A stretch of DNA of 64,000 bases. Origin: Candidatus Binatia bacterium (lineage in GTDB: Bacteria; Desulfobacterota; Binatia; UBA12015). Location: the NCBI GenBank assembly GCA_036563615.1, contig DATCMB010000020.1, forward strand, positions 1 to 64,000. The letters run 5' to 3'. The notes beneath the pieces were generated by a model. It saw only the letters and a program-made list of their open reading frames with translations, was not told the origin of the DNA and did not search any database. Position 1 is the first letter of the stretch, and each line of letters begins with the position of its first letter. Both the position numbers and the translations under genes were made by a program. Below are positions 15,900-24,963 of the stretch, piece after piece.

Positions 15900-17090
15900 C
15901 TACTCGTCGAGACCCGCCGGACGCTTGTAGCCCGCGCGCTTGAGCAGGCCGCGCGCGATCACCAGGCGCTGGATCTCGTTCGTGCCCTCGCCGATGATCA
16001 TCAGCGGCGCGTCGCGGTAGTAGCGCTCGACCGGGAACTCCTGGCTGTAGCCGTAGCCGCCGTGGATGCGCATCGCCTCGAGCGCGACCTCGTGGCAGGT
16101 CTCCGAGGCGAAGAGCTTCGCCATGCCGGCCTCGACGTCGCTGCGCTCGCCGCGGTCCTTCTTGGCGGCCGCGCTGCGCGTCAAGAGCCGCGCCGCCTCG
16201 ATCTTCGTCGCCATGTCGGCGAGCTTGAGCTGGATCGCCTGGTGCTCGCAGATCGGCTTGCCGAAGGTCTCGCGCTCCTGCGCGTACTTGAGCGCCGCGT
16301 CGAGCGCCGCCTGCGCGACGCCGACCGCGCGCGCCGCGATGTTGACGCGGCCGATCTCGAGGCCCGCCATCACGTACTTGAAGCCCTCGCCCTCGCGCCC
16401 GACCAGGTTCGCGGTCGGCACCGGGAAGTCCTCGAACGCGACCTCCGCCGACTCGACGCCCTTGTAGCCGAGCTTCGGCAGGTCGCGGCTGATCGTGCAG
16501 CCCGGAATCGGCTTGCCCTGATCGTCGAACTTCTCGGCGATCAGCATCGAGATGCCCGTGTGCGGCGGGTTCGCCGTCGGATCGGTCTTGACGACGAGGC
16601 CGAACATCGTGCCGGTGCGCGCGTTGGTCGACCACATCTTGCTGCCGTTCACGATGTAGCGGTCGCCTTGCTTGACGGCGACGGTGCGGATGCGCTGCGC
16701 GTCGCTGCCCGCGTGCGCTTCGGTGAGGCCGAGGGCCGCGCGCTTCTCGCCGCGCGCCATCGCGGGCAGGAAGCGCTTCTTCTGCTCCTCGTTGCCGAAG
16801 GTGCGGATGATGTAGGCGATCATCAGGTGCGTGTTGAGGATGCCGGACAGGCTCATCCAGCCCCGGCACAGCTCCTCGACGATCACCGCGTACGTGCTGA
16901 TCGACAGCCCGAGCCCGCCGTACTCCTCGGGGATGGTGGCGCCGAAGAGCCCCATCTCCTTCATGCGGTCGACGAGCGCCTGCGGGTACTCGTTGCGGTG
17001 CTCGAGCTCGCTCGCGACCGGCATGACCTCCTTGTCGACGAAGGCGCGAACGCCGGCGATGATGTCCTGATCGATCTGAACGTCCTGCAC
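15900..17090 (-). CDS. Acyl-CoA dehydrogenase
   Basis: A 396-residue FAD enzyme that introduces the 2,3-double bond in acyl-CoA, passing electrons to ETF. Seen: PEEYGGLGLSISTYAVIVEE, ALGLTEAHAGSDAQRIRT with the FAD/substrate loop, MWSTNA, RETFGKPICEHQAIQ, IHGGYGYSQEFPVERYYRDA, and the catalytic Glu in GEGTNEIQRLVIAR. Length is standard for short/medium-chain enzymes. The ATG at 17090 is preceded by GGAGGAAGCAG on the minus strand. No ETF gene lies in the window. Confidence 0.93.
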   Translation of the reverse strand: MQDVQIDQDIIAGVRAFVDKEVMPVASELEHRNEYPQALVDRMKEMGLFGATIPEEYGGLGLSISTYAVIVEELCRGWMSLSGILNTHLMIAYIIRTFGNEEQKKRFLPAMARGEKRAALGLTEAHAGSDAQRIRTVAVKQGDRYIVNGSKMWSTNARTGTMFGLVVKTDPTANPPHTGISMLIAEKFDDQGKPIPGCTISRDLPKLGYKGVESAEVAFEDFPVPTANLVGREGEGFKYVMAGLEIGRVNIAARAVGVAQAALDAALKYAQERETFGKPICEHQAIQLKLADMATKIEAARLLTRSAAAKKDRGERSDVEAGMAKLFASETCHEVALEAMRIHGGYGYSQEFPVERYYRDAPLMIIGEGTNEIQRLVIARGLLKRAGYKRPAGLDE

Positions 17091-17202
17091 TGCTTCCTCC
17101 GTCGACGAATGAGCCTGCGCGACGAGCGCGGCCGCAGTTCAACACCTCGTCCGCGGGCGTTCAAGGCGTCGTGCACCCTGGAGTCCTGGGCTCCGTCGTT
17201 GT

Positions 17203-17883
17203 ATGCGGCGGGCCATGAAGCGGCGGGGAGGAGCGGCGGCGCGCAAGGCGCGTCAGCTGAAGCGTGATCGCGAGCGCAAGCTTTTCACCGAGCGTGCCCT
17301 CTGGGGCATGGGGATCATGCACGTCGCGGGCGTCGACGAGGTCGGCATGGGGCCGCTCGCGGGGCCGGTGGTCGCAGCGGCGGTCGTGCTGCCGAGCGAC
17401 GTCTGCATCGACGGCGTGTCCGACTCGAAGGCGCTCCCGCGTCACCGCCGCGAAGCGCTCGAGGCGCAGATCCGCGAGTGCGCGCTCGGCGTCGGGATCG
17501 GCATGGTCGAGGTCGAGGAGATCGACGAGATCAACATCTACCAGGCGGGGTTGCTCGCCATGCGTCGCGCGGTCGCCGCGCTGCCGATCGTGCCGCAGCA
17601 CCTGCTCGTCGACTCGCGCCGCATCCCGGACCTCGACATCCAGCAGACCTGCGTCGACGACGGCGACGAGACCGTGTACTCGATCGCGGCCGCGTCGATC
17701 GTCGCCAAGGTGTACCGCGACCGCCTGATGTGCGAGCTCGACGAGCGCTATCCCGGCTACGGCTTCGCCTCGCACGCCGGCTACGCCACCGCGGCCCACC
17801 TCGACGCGCTCCGCCGGCTCGGGCCGTCGCCGATCCACCGCCGTTCGTTCGCTCCGGTTCGCGCGCTGCTGGTCGCGGTCTGA
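17203..17883 (+). CDS. rnhB: Ribonuclease HII
   Basis: A 226-residue protein. The core starts [20 protein letters not shown] with the first catalytic Asp-Glu, DSKAL follows, and [15 protein letters not shown] with [12 protein letters not shown] completes the family signature. It removes ribonucleotides from DNA:RNA hybrids and single misincorporated ribonucleotides. The first ~35 residues are basic (Arg/Lys-rich) and not part of the fold; ATG 17215 is an alternative start. It is divergent from the acyl-CoA dehydrogenase. Confidence 0.93.
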   Translation: MRRAMKRRGGAAARKARQLKRDRERKLFTERALWGMGIMHVAGVDEVGMGPLAGPVVAAAVVLPSDVCIDGVSDSKALPRHRREALEAQIRECALGVGIGMVEVEEIDEINIYQAGLLAMRRAVAALPIVPQHLLVDSRRIPDLDIQQTCVDDGDETVYSIAAASIVAKVYRDRLMCELDERYPGYGFASHAGYATAAHLDALRRLGPSPIHRRSFAPVRALLVAV

Positions 17884-17982
17884 TCCGCTTGCTTCGGCTC
17901 GTCCGTCGGCTTCGGCTAGACTGGTGAGCATCGAGCCGTCCGCGAGGCCGCGGCGGTGACGTTTGCGACAGGGGACGGACGA

Positions 17983-19632
17983 ATGGCCGAAGTCACCATG
18001 CCGAAGCTCTCCGACACCATGGAGGAGGGCAAGATCCTGCGCTGGCTCAAGCAGGCCGGTGAGCGGGTCGAGGCCGGCGAGCTGCTGGTCGAGGTCGAGA
18101 CCGACAAGGCCGACATGGAGGTCGAGGCGCCCGCGTCCGGCATCCTGCGCGAGGTCAAGCTCGGCGAAGGCGAGAGCGCGCCGGTCGGTGCGGTGATCGC
18201 GGTGATCGACGGCGCGGGCGAGGCGGCCGGCGCCGGCCAAGGCGAGAAGAAGGCCGCGTCGCGCGAGGAGGCGTCCGCGCCGCGTGCGGAGGCGAAGCCG
18301 CAATCGTCTGCGCAGCCGCCGCAACGCACGGCGCAGCGCCCCGCGGAGACGCGCGCGGAGCCGCCGGCGTCGGAGCAGAAGCATGCCGCCGCGGCGCCGC
18401 GCGAGAGCGCGCAGCCGCGTGCGAGCGCGCCGAAGAGCGTTTCTCCGCCGAAGCAGGCGACCGTTCGCGTGATGCCGCCGCGTCCGGTGTCGCAGGGGCG
18501 CCCGCCGGACGGGATCAAGGCGTCGCCGCTCGCTCGTCAGCTCGCCGCGGAGCTCGGCATCGACCTGCGCACCGTGCGCGGCACCGGCCCGGTCGGTCGG
18601 ATCACCCGCCGCGACGTCGAGCTCGCGGCGGCGGCCGCCGCCAAGCGTCGCCCGCAGGACGGCGGCAAGAGCGCGTCCGCCGAGGCGCTCGACGAGACGC
18701 CGTCGCGCGAGACGGTGGAGGGCGCCGAGCCGGGGCTGGGCGTCGTCGCGCGTCGTGAGGAGGCCGCGCCCGGGGCCGAGCGTCCCGCGCAGCCCGAGCG
18801 CGAAAGCGCGGAAGCGGCTCCCGATCGGGAAGGCGCCAAGCCCGAGGCCGAAGCCGCGCCCGAGCCGCGCAAGGGCGAGGCCGCGCCCGCCGCGCGAGAG
18901 TCGCGTCAGGAACCCGGCGAGACGCGCGCCGAGGGCGGCGTGCGGCGCGTGCCGCTGTCGCGCATGCGCGCGTCGATCGGCAAGCGCATGAGCGAGAGCG
19001 CGCGCGAGGCGCCGCACTTCTACTTGACGACGGTCGTCGACATGGACGAGGCGGTGCGGATGCGCGAGCAGATCAAGCGCCTCGAGCTCTCGCCCGTCGG
19101 CGTGACCTACAACCACATGGTGATCAAGGCGGTCGCCGACGCGCTGGCCGAGTTCCCCGAGGTCAACGCGCGCTTCGCGGGCGACGCGATCGAGATGCTC
19201 GAGGAGATCAACGTGGGCATCGCGACCGCGGTGCCCGACGGGCTGATCGTGCCGGTCGTGCACGGCGCGGATCGTCTGAGCCTCCTCGAGATCGCCGAGC
19301 AGGCGCGCGCGCTCGCCGAGAAGGCGGAGAGCGGGCGCTTCACCAGCGCGGACCTCTCCGGCGCGACGTTCAGCGTCTCGAACCTCGGCATGTTCGACGT
19401 CGACTCGTTCACCGCGGTGATCAATCCGCCGCAGGCGGCGATCCTCGCGGTGGGCTCCGTCAAGCAACGCCCCGTCGTGCGCGACGGCGCGCTCGGGGTC
19501 GGCTACACGATGTCGATGACGCTGTCGTGCGACCACCGGGTGATCGACGGCGCGCTGGGCGGACGCTTCCTCGCCGACGTCAAGCGCCGGCTCGAGAGCC
19601 CGGTGGCGCTGCTGCTGGGCGGGGGCGCATGA
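17983..19632 (+). CDS. 2-oxo acid dehydrogenase E2 (dihydrolipoamide acyltransferase)
   Basis: A 549-residue protein. Residues 1-78 form a lipoyl domain with acceptor K42 (VETDKADMEVEAPASG). A long Ala/Pro/Glu linker follows, then a peripheral subunit-binding domain (ASPLARQLAAELGIDLRTVR) near 185, a second linker, and the catalytic domain from ~residue 320 with SMTLSCDHRVIDGALGGRFL bearing the active His and Asp. No E1 or E3 gene is nearby, so the substrate (pyruvate, branched-chain or acetoin) is open. Its stop overlaps lipB as ATGA, pairing a lipoylated target with the lipoylation enzymes. Confidence 0.92.
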   Translation: MAEVTMPKLSDTMEEGKILRWLKQAGERVEAGELLVEVETDKADMEVEAPASGILREVKLGEGESAPVGAVIAVIDGAGEAAGAGQGEKKAASREEASAPRAEAKPQSSAQPPQRTAQRPAETRAEPPASEQKHAAAAPRESAQPRASAPKSVSPPKQATVRVMPPRPVSQGRPPDGIKASPLARQLAAELGIDLRTVRGTGPVGRITRRDVELAAAAAAKRRPQDGGKSASAEALDETPSRETVEGAEPGLGVVARREEAAPGAERPAQPERESAEAAPDREGAKPEAEAAPEPRKGEAAPAARESRQEPGETRAEGGVRRVPLSRMRASIGKRMSESAREAPHFYLTTVVDMDEAVRMREQIKRLELSPVGVTYNHMVIKAVADALAEFPEVNARFAGDAIEMLEEINVGIATAVPDGLIVPVVHGADRLSLLEIAEQARALAEKAESGRFTSADLSGATFSVSNLGMFDVDSFTAVINPPQAAILAVGSVKQRPVVRDGALGVGYTMSMTLSCDHRVIDGALGGRFLADVKRRLESPVALLLGGGA

Positions 19633-21383
19633 GCGCGGTCGTCGCACCGTCGGCGAGCACGCCCTGGACGCTACCGGGTGTGCCGCTCGCGACGCTCCGC
19701 GGACGCGACGGGCGCGCGCTCTCGTGCCGCTGGCTCGGGCGCGTCGAGTTCACGGAGGCGCTCGCGCTGCAGGAGCGCATCGTGCGAGAGCACGCGACGG
19801 TCGGCGACACCTTGCTGCTGCTCGAGCACGATCCGGTCTACACGACCGGGCGCGGCGGCCGCGCCGAGCACCTCGGGCTCCTCGCCGCGGACGATCACGG
19901 GACGCAGCCGCCGCTCGTGCGCATCAACCGCGGCGGCGACGTCACCTACCACGGCCCGGGACAGCTCGTCGGCTACGCGCTCGTCGACCTGCGCGCCCGC
20001 GGCGGCGACGTGCACCGCTTCCTGCGCGACCTCGAGGCGGGGCTGATCGCGACCGCGCGCGCGCTCGGCGTCGAGGCCGTGCGCTGGCCGGGACGCACCG
20101 GGATCTGGGTGGTCGACGACGCGCTCGCCGGACGTCCGCTCGACGAGACGCACATGCTCGCGGGTCGGGCGCGCAAGCTCGCCTCGATCGGCATCGGCGT
20201 GCGACGCGGCGTCACGATGCACGGCTTCGCGCTGAACGTCGCGCTCGATCTGACGCCGTTCGCGGCGATCGTGCCGTGCGGGCTCGCGGGCGTGCGCATG
20301 ACGTCGATCGCGCTCGAGACGGGGAGGCCGGTCCCAGCGCTGGACGCCGTCGCGGAGCTGGCGGCGCGCCACGTCGGCGCGGCGCTCGCGGGCGCGGACG
20401 CCGAAACCGGCGCGGAAGCCGCCGCCCCGACCGACGCGGCCGCGGAGCGTGGCTCGGGCCGCGACTTGCGCGTCGGCCGCGGCACCAGCACAGGAGACCG
20501 AATGAGCGCGAGCGAGGCCACCGTCCGCCGCCGTCACCCCGAGTGGATTCGCGTCCGCGTCCCGGGGGGCGAGGGCTACGCCCGGACGCGCGCCATCGTC
20601 GCCGAGTCCGGGGTCGCGACGGTGTGCGAGGAAGCGCGCTGCCCGAACGTCGCCGAGTGCTGGGCGCACGGCACGGCGACCTTCATGCTGATGGGCGACA
20701 CGTGCACGCGGAACTGCGGCTTCTGCGCGGTGCACCACGGCCGGCCGCAGCCGCTCGACCCGATGGAGCCGTACCGGCTGGCGCACGCCGTCCGGAAGCT
20801 CGGGCTCACGCACGTCGTGGTGACCTCGGTCGACCGTGACGACCTCCCGGATCTCGGGGCGGGACACTTCGCGGCGGCGGCGCGGGCGATCCGCAAGCTC
20901 GTCCCCGACTGCCAGGTCGAGGTCCTGACGCCGGACTTCCAGGGACGGCGCGCCTGCGTCGAGGAGGTCGCGGCGTCGCCGATCGCGGTCTACAACCACA
21001 ACCTCGAGACCGTGCCGCGGCTGTACAAGCGGGCGCGCGCCGGGGCGAGGTACGAGCGCTCGCTCGACGTCCTGCGCTTCGCGCGCGAGACCCGTCCGGA
21101 CCTGCTGACCAAGGCGGGCCTGATGCTCGGGCTCGGCGAGGAGATCGACGAGGTGCTCGCCGTGCTGCGCGACCTACGCTCGGTCGGCTGCGACATCGTC
21201 ACGCTCGGCCAGTACCTGCAGCCGAGCAAGAAGCACCTGCCGGTCGAGCGCTACCTCGAGCCGCGCGAGTTCGAGGAGCTCGGCGCGCGGGCGCGCGAGC
21301 TCGGCTTCCGCCACGTCGAGTCGGGGCCGCTGGTGCGCAGCTCGTACCATGCGTGGTCGCACGTCCCGCCCGCGCATACGTAG
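19629..21383 (+). CDS. lipB-lipA: LipB-LipA: octanoyltransferase and lipoyl synthase in one open frame
   Basis: A 584-codon frame with no stop between the two parts. Residues ~1-260 are LipB: RINRGGDVTYHGPGQLVGYA, K183 in ARKLASIG, and acyl-accepting C217 in VPCGLAG; it moves octanoate from acyl carrier protein to E2-type lysines. Residues ~292-584 are LipA, a radical SAM sulfur-insertion enzyme: CEEARCPNVAEC for the auxiliary cluster, CTRNCGFC for the SAM cluster, and terminal RSSYHA. An ATG at 20502 (residue 292) has its own AGGAG, so LipA may also be made separately. The linker 262-291 is Ala/Gly/Arg-rich. Each domain is of normal length. Confidence 0.9.
   Translation: MSAVVAPSASTPWTLPGVPLATLRGRDGRALSCRWLGRVEFTEALALQERIVREHATVGDTLLLLEHDPVYTTGRGGRAEHLGLLAADDHGTQPPLVRINRGGDVTYHGPGQLVGYALVDLRARGGDVHRFLRDLEAGLIATARALGVEAVRWPGRTGIWVVDDALAGRPLDETHMLAGRARKLASIGIGVRRGVTMHGFALNVALDLTPFAAIVPCGLAGVRMTSIALETGRPVPALDAVAELAARHVGAALAGADAETGAEAAAPTDAAAERGSGRDLRVGRGTSTGDRMSASEATVRRRHPEWIRVRVPGGEGYARTRAIVAESGVATVCEEARCPNVAECWAHGTATFMLMGDTCTRNCGFCAVHHGRPQPLDPMEPYRLAHAVRKLGLTHVVVTSVDRDDLPDLGAGHFAAAARAIRKLVPDCQVEVLTPDFQGRRACVEEVAASPIAVYNHNLETVPRLYKRARAGARYERSLDVLRFARETRPDLLTKAGLMLGLGEEIDEVLAVLRDLRSVGCDIVTLGQYLQPSKKHLPVERYLEPREFEELGARARELGFRHVESGPLVRSSYHAWSHVPPAHT
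20491..20504 (+). promoter_or_regulatory. Internal ribosome binding site and ATG for lipA
   Basis: AGGAG (20491-20495) sits six bases before ATG 20502 inside the LipB-LipA frame. It looks like a normal start for a free-standing lipA, so both a fused and a separate LipA are possible products. Confidence 0.6.
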
Positions 21384-21550
21384 TTTCCGCAGTCCTTTCG
21401 GCACTTCCGCAGCCCGCACGGTTGCGAAATTCGGTCGCGGCCTCGGGCAGCGTCGATGCCATGTTTCGACGCATGTCCGTTGCGCCCGCGCACCATTTCC
21501 CGTAGTCAACTCGTCTTCAGCAAAGACGAAAAAGGGGGCGGAGGAGGCGA

Positions 21551-22183
21551 ATGCTCAAGCTGTACGACTACCCGCAGTGTCCATTTGGACAGAAGACACG
21601 CATCGTCCTGGCCGAGAAGCAGCTCGACTACGAGATGACGGTTGTCGATCTGCGGAAGCACGAACAGCTCGAGCCGTGGTTTCTTGCGCTGAATCCGTTC
21701 CACAAGGTGCCCGTGCTGGTCGACGAGGACGACGAGGAGCACCGCACGGTCATCTACGACTCGACGATCATCAACGAGTACCTCGAGGACGAGTATCCCG
21801 AGCCGGCGCTGCTGCCGCCGCCGGGTGACTCCGCGGCGCGCGCGCGCGTGCGTCAGCTCGAGGACTACGCGGACATGGCGTTCGTGCTGCCGGCGGGCAA
21901 CCTGCTGACCGAGCACGTCAAGCCCGAGCACGAGCGCGATCCGGAGAAGCTGCGCCGCGCGAAGGAAGAGGTCGATCGCGCGTTCGCGCTGCTCGAGCGC
22001 GAGCTGCAGGGCGGCAAGGAGTACCTGGTGGGGAACTTCAGCCTCGCCGACGCCGCGTTCGCGCCGCGCCTGCTGCTGCTGGTGTCGCGCGGCGTGCCGC
22101 TGCCCGAGGGCTCGCGCGCGCTGCGCGGCTACGTCGACCGTCTGCGCCAGCGCGAGAGCATCCGCCGCCTCGAAGGGCTCTGA
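21551..22183 (+). CDS. Glutathione S-transferase family protein
   Basis: A 210-residue protein. The thioredoxin-like N-domain starts MLKLYDYPQCPFGQKTRIVL (a CPFG motif as in glutaredoxin-like and omega/SspA-type GSTs), with NPFHKVPVLVD carrying the cis-Pro, and YDSTIINEYLEDEYPE the glutathione-binding Ser. The helical C-domain ends with FSLADAAFAPRLLLL. A good ribosome binding site (GGAGGAGG) precedes ATG 21551. The substrate is unknown. The 167 bases after lipA contain two TTCCGCAG copies but nothing I recognise. Confidence 0.88.
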   Translation: MLKLYDYPQCPFGQKTRIVLAEKQLDYEMTVVDLRKHEQLEPWFLALNPFHKVPVLVDEDDEEHRTVIYDSTIINEYLEDEYPEPALLPPPGDSAARARVRQLEDYADMAFVLPAGNLLTEHVKPEHERDPEKLRRAKEEVDRAFALLERELQGGKEYLVGNFSLADAAFAPRLLLLVSRGVPLPEGSRALRGYVDRLRQRESIRRLEGL

Positions 22184-22204
22184 GCGCGGGCTCTCTCGCC
22201 CGCC

Positions 22205-23464
22205 TCAGTCCGAGGTCGGGCGCGCCTGCTTGGGGATCACGACGATCCCCGAGTCGGTGACCATGTAGCGCTGGCGGTCGCGCTCGAGGTCGTAGCCGAT
22301 CGTCTCGCCCTCGGGGATCTCGACGTACTTGTCGATGATCGCGCGGCGCACCTTGGCGTGACGCCGGATGCGGCAGCCGTCCATGATCACGGAGTCCTCG
22401 ACCTGGGCGAAGCTGTGCACGAACACGTTGCGCCCGAGCACCGAGTTGCTGACGCTGCCGCCGCTGATGATGCAGCCCTCGGAGACCACCGACTGCACGG
22501 CCTGACCGCGGCGCCCGATCTCGTCGAACACGAACTTTGCCGGCGGGTTGGGCGTCTCGGCGGTGCGCACCGGCCAGTGGACGTTGTACAGGTTGAGCTC
22601 GGGATCCGGCGCGCGCAGGTCCATGTTCGCCTCGTAGTAGGCGTCGATCGTGCCGACGTCGCGCCAGTACGTCGGCTTGCCCTCGGGCTCGCCCGGTAGG
22701 CGGTTGGTCGCGAAGTCGTAGGCGTACGTACGACGCTCGGCGAGGTGCGCGGGAATGATGTGCTTGCCGAAGTCGGTCGCGCCGGACTTGCCGTCGGCGA
22801 GGCGCTGCAGGGCGCGCACGAGGAAGTCGGCGTCGAAGATGTAGTTGCCCATCGAGGCCAGGCAGTAGCCCGGACGCCCCGGCATCTCGATCGGATCCTG
22901 CGGCTTCTCGTGAAACGCCTCGATGACGCCGTCGGGGCCGACCTCGACGATGCCGAAGCTCGACGCCTCGTGGCGGGGCACCGGCAGCGTCGCGACGGTG
23001 ACCTGCGCCTCGCGCTGCTGGTGGAAGTCCGCCATCTGCTGGATGTCCATGCGGTAGATGTGGTCGGCGCCGAACACCGCGACCAGGTCGGGGCGGAAGT
23101 TCTCGATCAGGTTGAGGTTCTGGTAGATCGCGTCCGCCGTACCCCGGTACCAGTCGTGACCGAGCCGCATCTGCGCCGGCACGGGCGAGATGAAGTGCTC
23201 GGAGATCAAGCCGCCGAACTTCCAACCCGCTGCGAGGTGCTCGATCAGCGACTGCGACTTGAACTGCACCATCACGTAGATCGAGTAGATCCCCGAGTTG
23301 ACGAAGTTCGACAGCACGAAGTCGATCAGCCGGTACTTGCCGCCGAACGGGACGGCCGGCTTCGCGCGGTCGCGGGTGAGGGGGTAGAGGCGCGTTCCCT
23401 CGCCTCCGGCCATGATCATGCCCAGGATGCGTCGCGAGGTCGCTGCCACTGGTTCAGAGTGCAA
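22205..23464 (-). CDS. glgC: Glucose-1-phosphate adenylyltransferase
   Basis: A 419-residue ADP-glucose pyrophosphorylase, first committed step of glycogen synthesis. Seen: MAGGEGTRLYPLTRDRAKPA (nucleotide loop), GGKYRLIDFVLSNFVNSGI, VFGADHIYRMD with the metal Asp, EVGPDGVIEAFHEKP, and YWRDVGTIDAYYEANMDL. The left-handed beta-helix region holds GCIISGGSVSNSVLGRN. Length is typical. Other glg genes are absent here. It lies tail-to-tail with the GST gene and divergent from the BFD ferredoxin gene. Confidence 0.95.
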   Translation of the reverse strand: MHSEPVAATSRRILGMIMAGGEGTRLYPLTRDRAKPAVPFGGKYRLIDFVLSNFVNSGIYSIYVMVQFKSQSLIEHLAAGWKFGGLISEHFISPVPAQMRLGHDWYRGTADAIYQNLNLIENFRPDLVAVFGADHIYRMDIQQMADFHQQREAQVTVATLPVPRHEASSFGIVEVGPDGVIEAFHEKPQDPIEMPGRPGYCLASMGNYIFDADFLVRALQRLADGKSGATDFGKHIIPAHLAERRTYAYDFATNRLPGEPEGKPTYWRDVGTIDAYYEANMDLRAPDPELNLYNVHWPVRTAETPNPPAKFVFDEIGRRGQAVQSVVSEGCIISGGSVSNSVLGRNVFVHSFAQVEDSVIMDGCRIRRHAKVRRAIIDKYVEIPEGETIGYDLERDRQRYMVTDSGIVVIPKQARPTSD

Positions 23465-23514
23465 AGGCGCTTGCAGGGAGTCAAGTTTCGCGGCCGCGGA
23501 AGGAAGAGACGCGG

Positions 23515-23775
23515 GTGCTCTCGAGTGATCGCACGTGCTATACGGCAGACGTGGCTGACGATGCAGACGAAGCCGAGCGCCGGCGGATGGAGATCGTCGA
23601 GTCCTACAAGATCGTCTGCATCTGCAACAAGATTCGCCGCGGCGTGATCCAGAAGGCGATCGCCGCGGGCGCGGTCACGCTCGACGACGTGCGCCGCCGC
23701 ACCCGCGCCGCCACCGGACCGTGCGGCTCGAAGCGCTGCGGTCCCGTGATCGCCGCCATGCTGCCGCGACGCTAG
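23515..23775 (+). CDS. BFD-like [2Fe-2S] protein (bacterioferritin-associated ferredoxin family)
   Basis: An 86-residue protein. The cysteine set CIC (KIVCICNKIRRGVIQKAI) and CGSKRCGPVI (RAATGPCGSKRCG) matches the BFD-like [2Fe-2S] domain, in which four Cys bind the cluster. BFD proteins release iron from bacterioferritin or act as electron carriers in larger enzymes. GTG 23515 is preceded by AAGGAAG; GTG 23551 and ATG 23587 are shorter options. It opens a redox/iron group with rubrerythrin, DUF3501 and Fur. Confidence 0.82.
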   Translation: MLSSDRTCYTADVADDADEAERRRMEIVESYKIVCICNKIRRGVIQKAIAAGAVTLDDVRRRTRAATGPCGSKRCGPVIAAMLPRR

Positions 23776-23814
23776 CGATGCTTGCGACGGACGTGTCGGC
23801 TGCTACGCCTTATC

Positions 23815-23827
23815 GAGAATTGTTCTC
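23815..23827. promoter_or_regulatory. Inverted repeat upstream of rubrerythrin: candidate Fur/PerR-type operator
   Basis: GAGAA-TTG-TTCTC is a perfect 5-3-5 inverted repeat in an AT-rich island of otherwise GC-rich DNA, 57 bases before the rubrerythrin ATG. A possible promoter (TTGCGA 23782-23787, 16 bp, TACGCC 23804-23809) places it at the start of transcription. A Fur-family regulator is encoded 1.1 kb downstream. Confidence 0.45.
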
Positions 23828-23884
23828 ATTAAGCGTTGCGCCGCCGGCGCGACGTCATCCCGGGGGAAAAAAGGAGGACGAACG

Positions 23885-24313
23885 ATGAGCAAGCTGGCCG
23901 GCACGAAGACGCACCAGAACCTGAAGGAGGCCTTTGCCGGCGAGTCGCAGGCGAACCGGCGCTACCTCTACTTCGCCCGCCGCGCCGACATCGAGGGCTA
24001 CCCGGACATCGGCGGTCTGTTCCGCGACACGTCGGAGGCCGAGACCGGTCACGCGTTCGGGCACCTCGACTTCCTGAAGGAGGTCGGCGACCCGGCGACC
24101 GGCGCGCCGATCGGCGACACCGACAAGAACCTCAAGTCGGCGATCGAGGGCGAGACCTACGAGTACACGCAGATGTACCCGGGCTTCGCGAAGACCGCCC
24201 GCGAGGAGGGCTTCGCGGAGATCGCCGAGTGGTTCGAGACGCTCGCGCGCGCCGAGAAGTCGCACGCGGGACGCTTCCAGAAGGGCCTCGAGAGCCTGCA
24301 GCAGCAGAGCTGA
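23885..24313 (+). CDS. Rubrerythrin (ferritin-like di-iron domain only)
   Basis: A 142-residue protein of the four-helix di-iron type: [20 protein letters not shown] in helix 1, [20 protein letters not shown] in helix 2, [16 protein letters not shown] in helix 3 and [14 protein letters not shown] in helix 4 supply the Glu/His ligands. The usual C-terminal rubredoxin domain (CxxC pairs) is missing, so electrons must come from another protein; the upstream BFD ferredoxin is a candidate. It reduces hydrogen peroxide. A strong ribosome binding site (AAGGAGGACG) precedes ATG 23885. Confidence 0.93.
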   Translation: MSKLAGTKTHQNLKEAFAGESQANRRYLYFARRADIEGYPDIGGLFRDTSEAETGHAFGHLDFLKEVGDPATGAPIGDTDKNLKSAIEGETYEYTQMYPGFAKTAREEGFAEIAEWFETLARAEKSHAGRFQKGLESLQQQS

Positions 24314-24325
24314 TCACGCACCCGT

Positions 24326-24360
24326 GACGCGACGCCGGCCGCTTGGGTCGGCGTCGCGTC
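24326..24360 (+). terminator. Strong hairpin after rubrerythrin
   Basis: GACGCGACGCCG (24326-24337) pairs perfectly with CGGCGTCGCGTC (24349-24360), and further pairs extend inwards. It lies 13 bases after the rubrerythrin stop. No T-run follows, so it may stabilise the 3' end or attenuate read-through into the DUF3501 gene. Confidence 0.5.
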
Positions 24361-24381
24361 GGGGCCGGAACGAGAAACGAA

Positions 24382-24963
24382 ATGCGCAAGGTGAGACTCG
24401 AGGACATCGCCGGCCCCGCACGCTACGCGGAGATGCGTGACGAGTTCCGGCGCCGCATCATCGAGCTCAAGCGCAACCGCCGCATCCCGCTCGGCGACCG
24501 GGTCACGCTGGTCTTCGAGAACTTCGACACCGTTCTCTTCCAGACGCAGGAGATGCTGCACGTCGAGCGCATCACCGACCTCGACCGGGTGCGCGAGGAG
24601 ATCGACGTCTACAACCAGCTCCTGCCCAACGAGAACGAGCTGTCGGCGACGATGCTGATCGAGATCACCGACAAGGAGAGGATCGCGACCGAGCTCAACA
24701 AGCTGATCGGCATCGACGAGCACGTGTTCATGCGGGTCGGCGACGAGACCTTCCGCGCGACCTTCGAGCCCGGGCGGAGCACGGAGGAGAAGCTGTCGGC
24801 GGTGCAGTACGTCCGCTTCCCGCTCAGTCCCTCGGCCGCGCGGACGTTCGGCGAGCCCGGCACGGAGGTCGAGATCCGCGTCGAGCATCCGCAGTATCGG
24901 GCGAGCACCATCTTGACGCCCGAGCAGCGCGCGAGCCTGGCGAGGGACCTTTGTCCGGAGTGA
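24382..24963 (+). CDS. DUF3501 family protein
   Basis: A 193-residue protein matching the DUF3501 family in its spacing and in stretches such as [20 protein letters not shown] and [19 protein letters not shown]. The family has no proven activity but regularly accompanies rubrerythrin and an Fe-S oxidoreductase in peroxide-defence loci. Here it sits between rubrerythrin and a Fur-family gene, and its stop overlaps the Fur start (GTGA). ATG 24382 was chosen because the conserved part begins immediately (RKVRLEDI). Confidence 0.85.
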   Translation: MRKVRLEDIAGPARYAEMRDEFRRRIIELKRNRRIPLGDRVTLVFENFDTVLFQTQEMLHVERITDLDRVREEIDVYNQLLPNENELSATMLIEITDKERIATELNKLIGIDEHVFMRVGDETFRATFEPGRSTEEKLSAVQYVRFPLSPSAARTFGEPGTEVEIRVEHPQYRASTILTPEQRASLARDLCPE

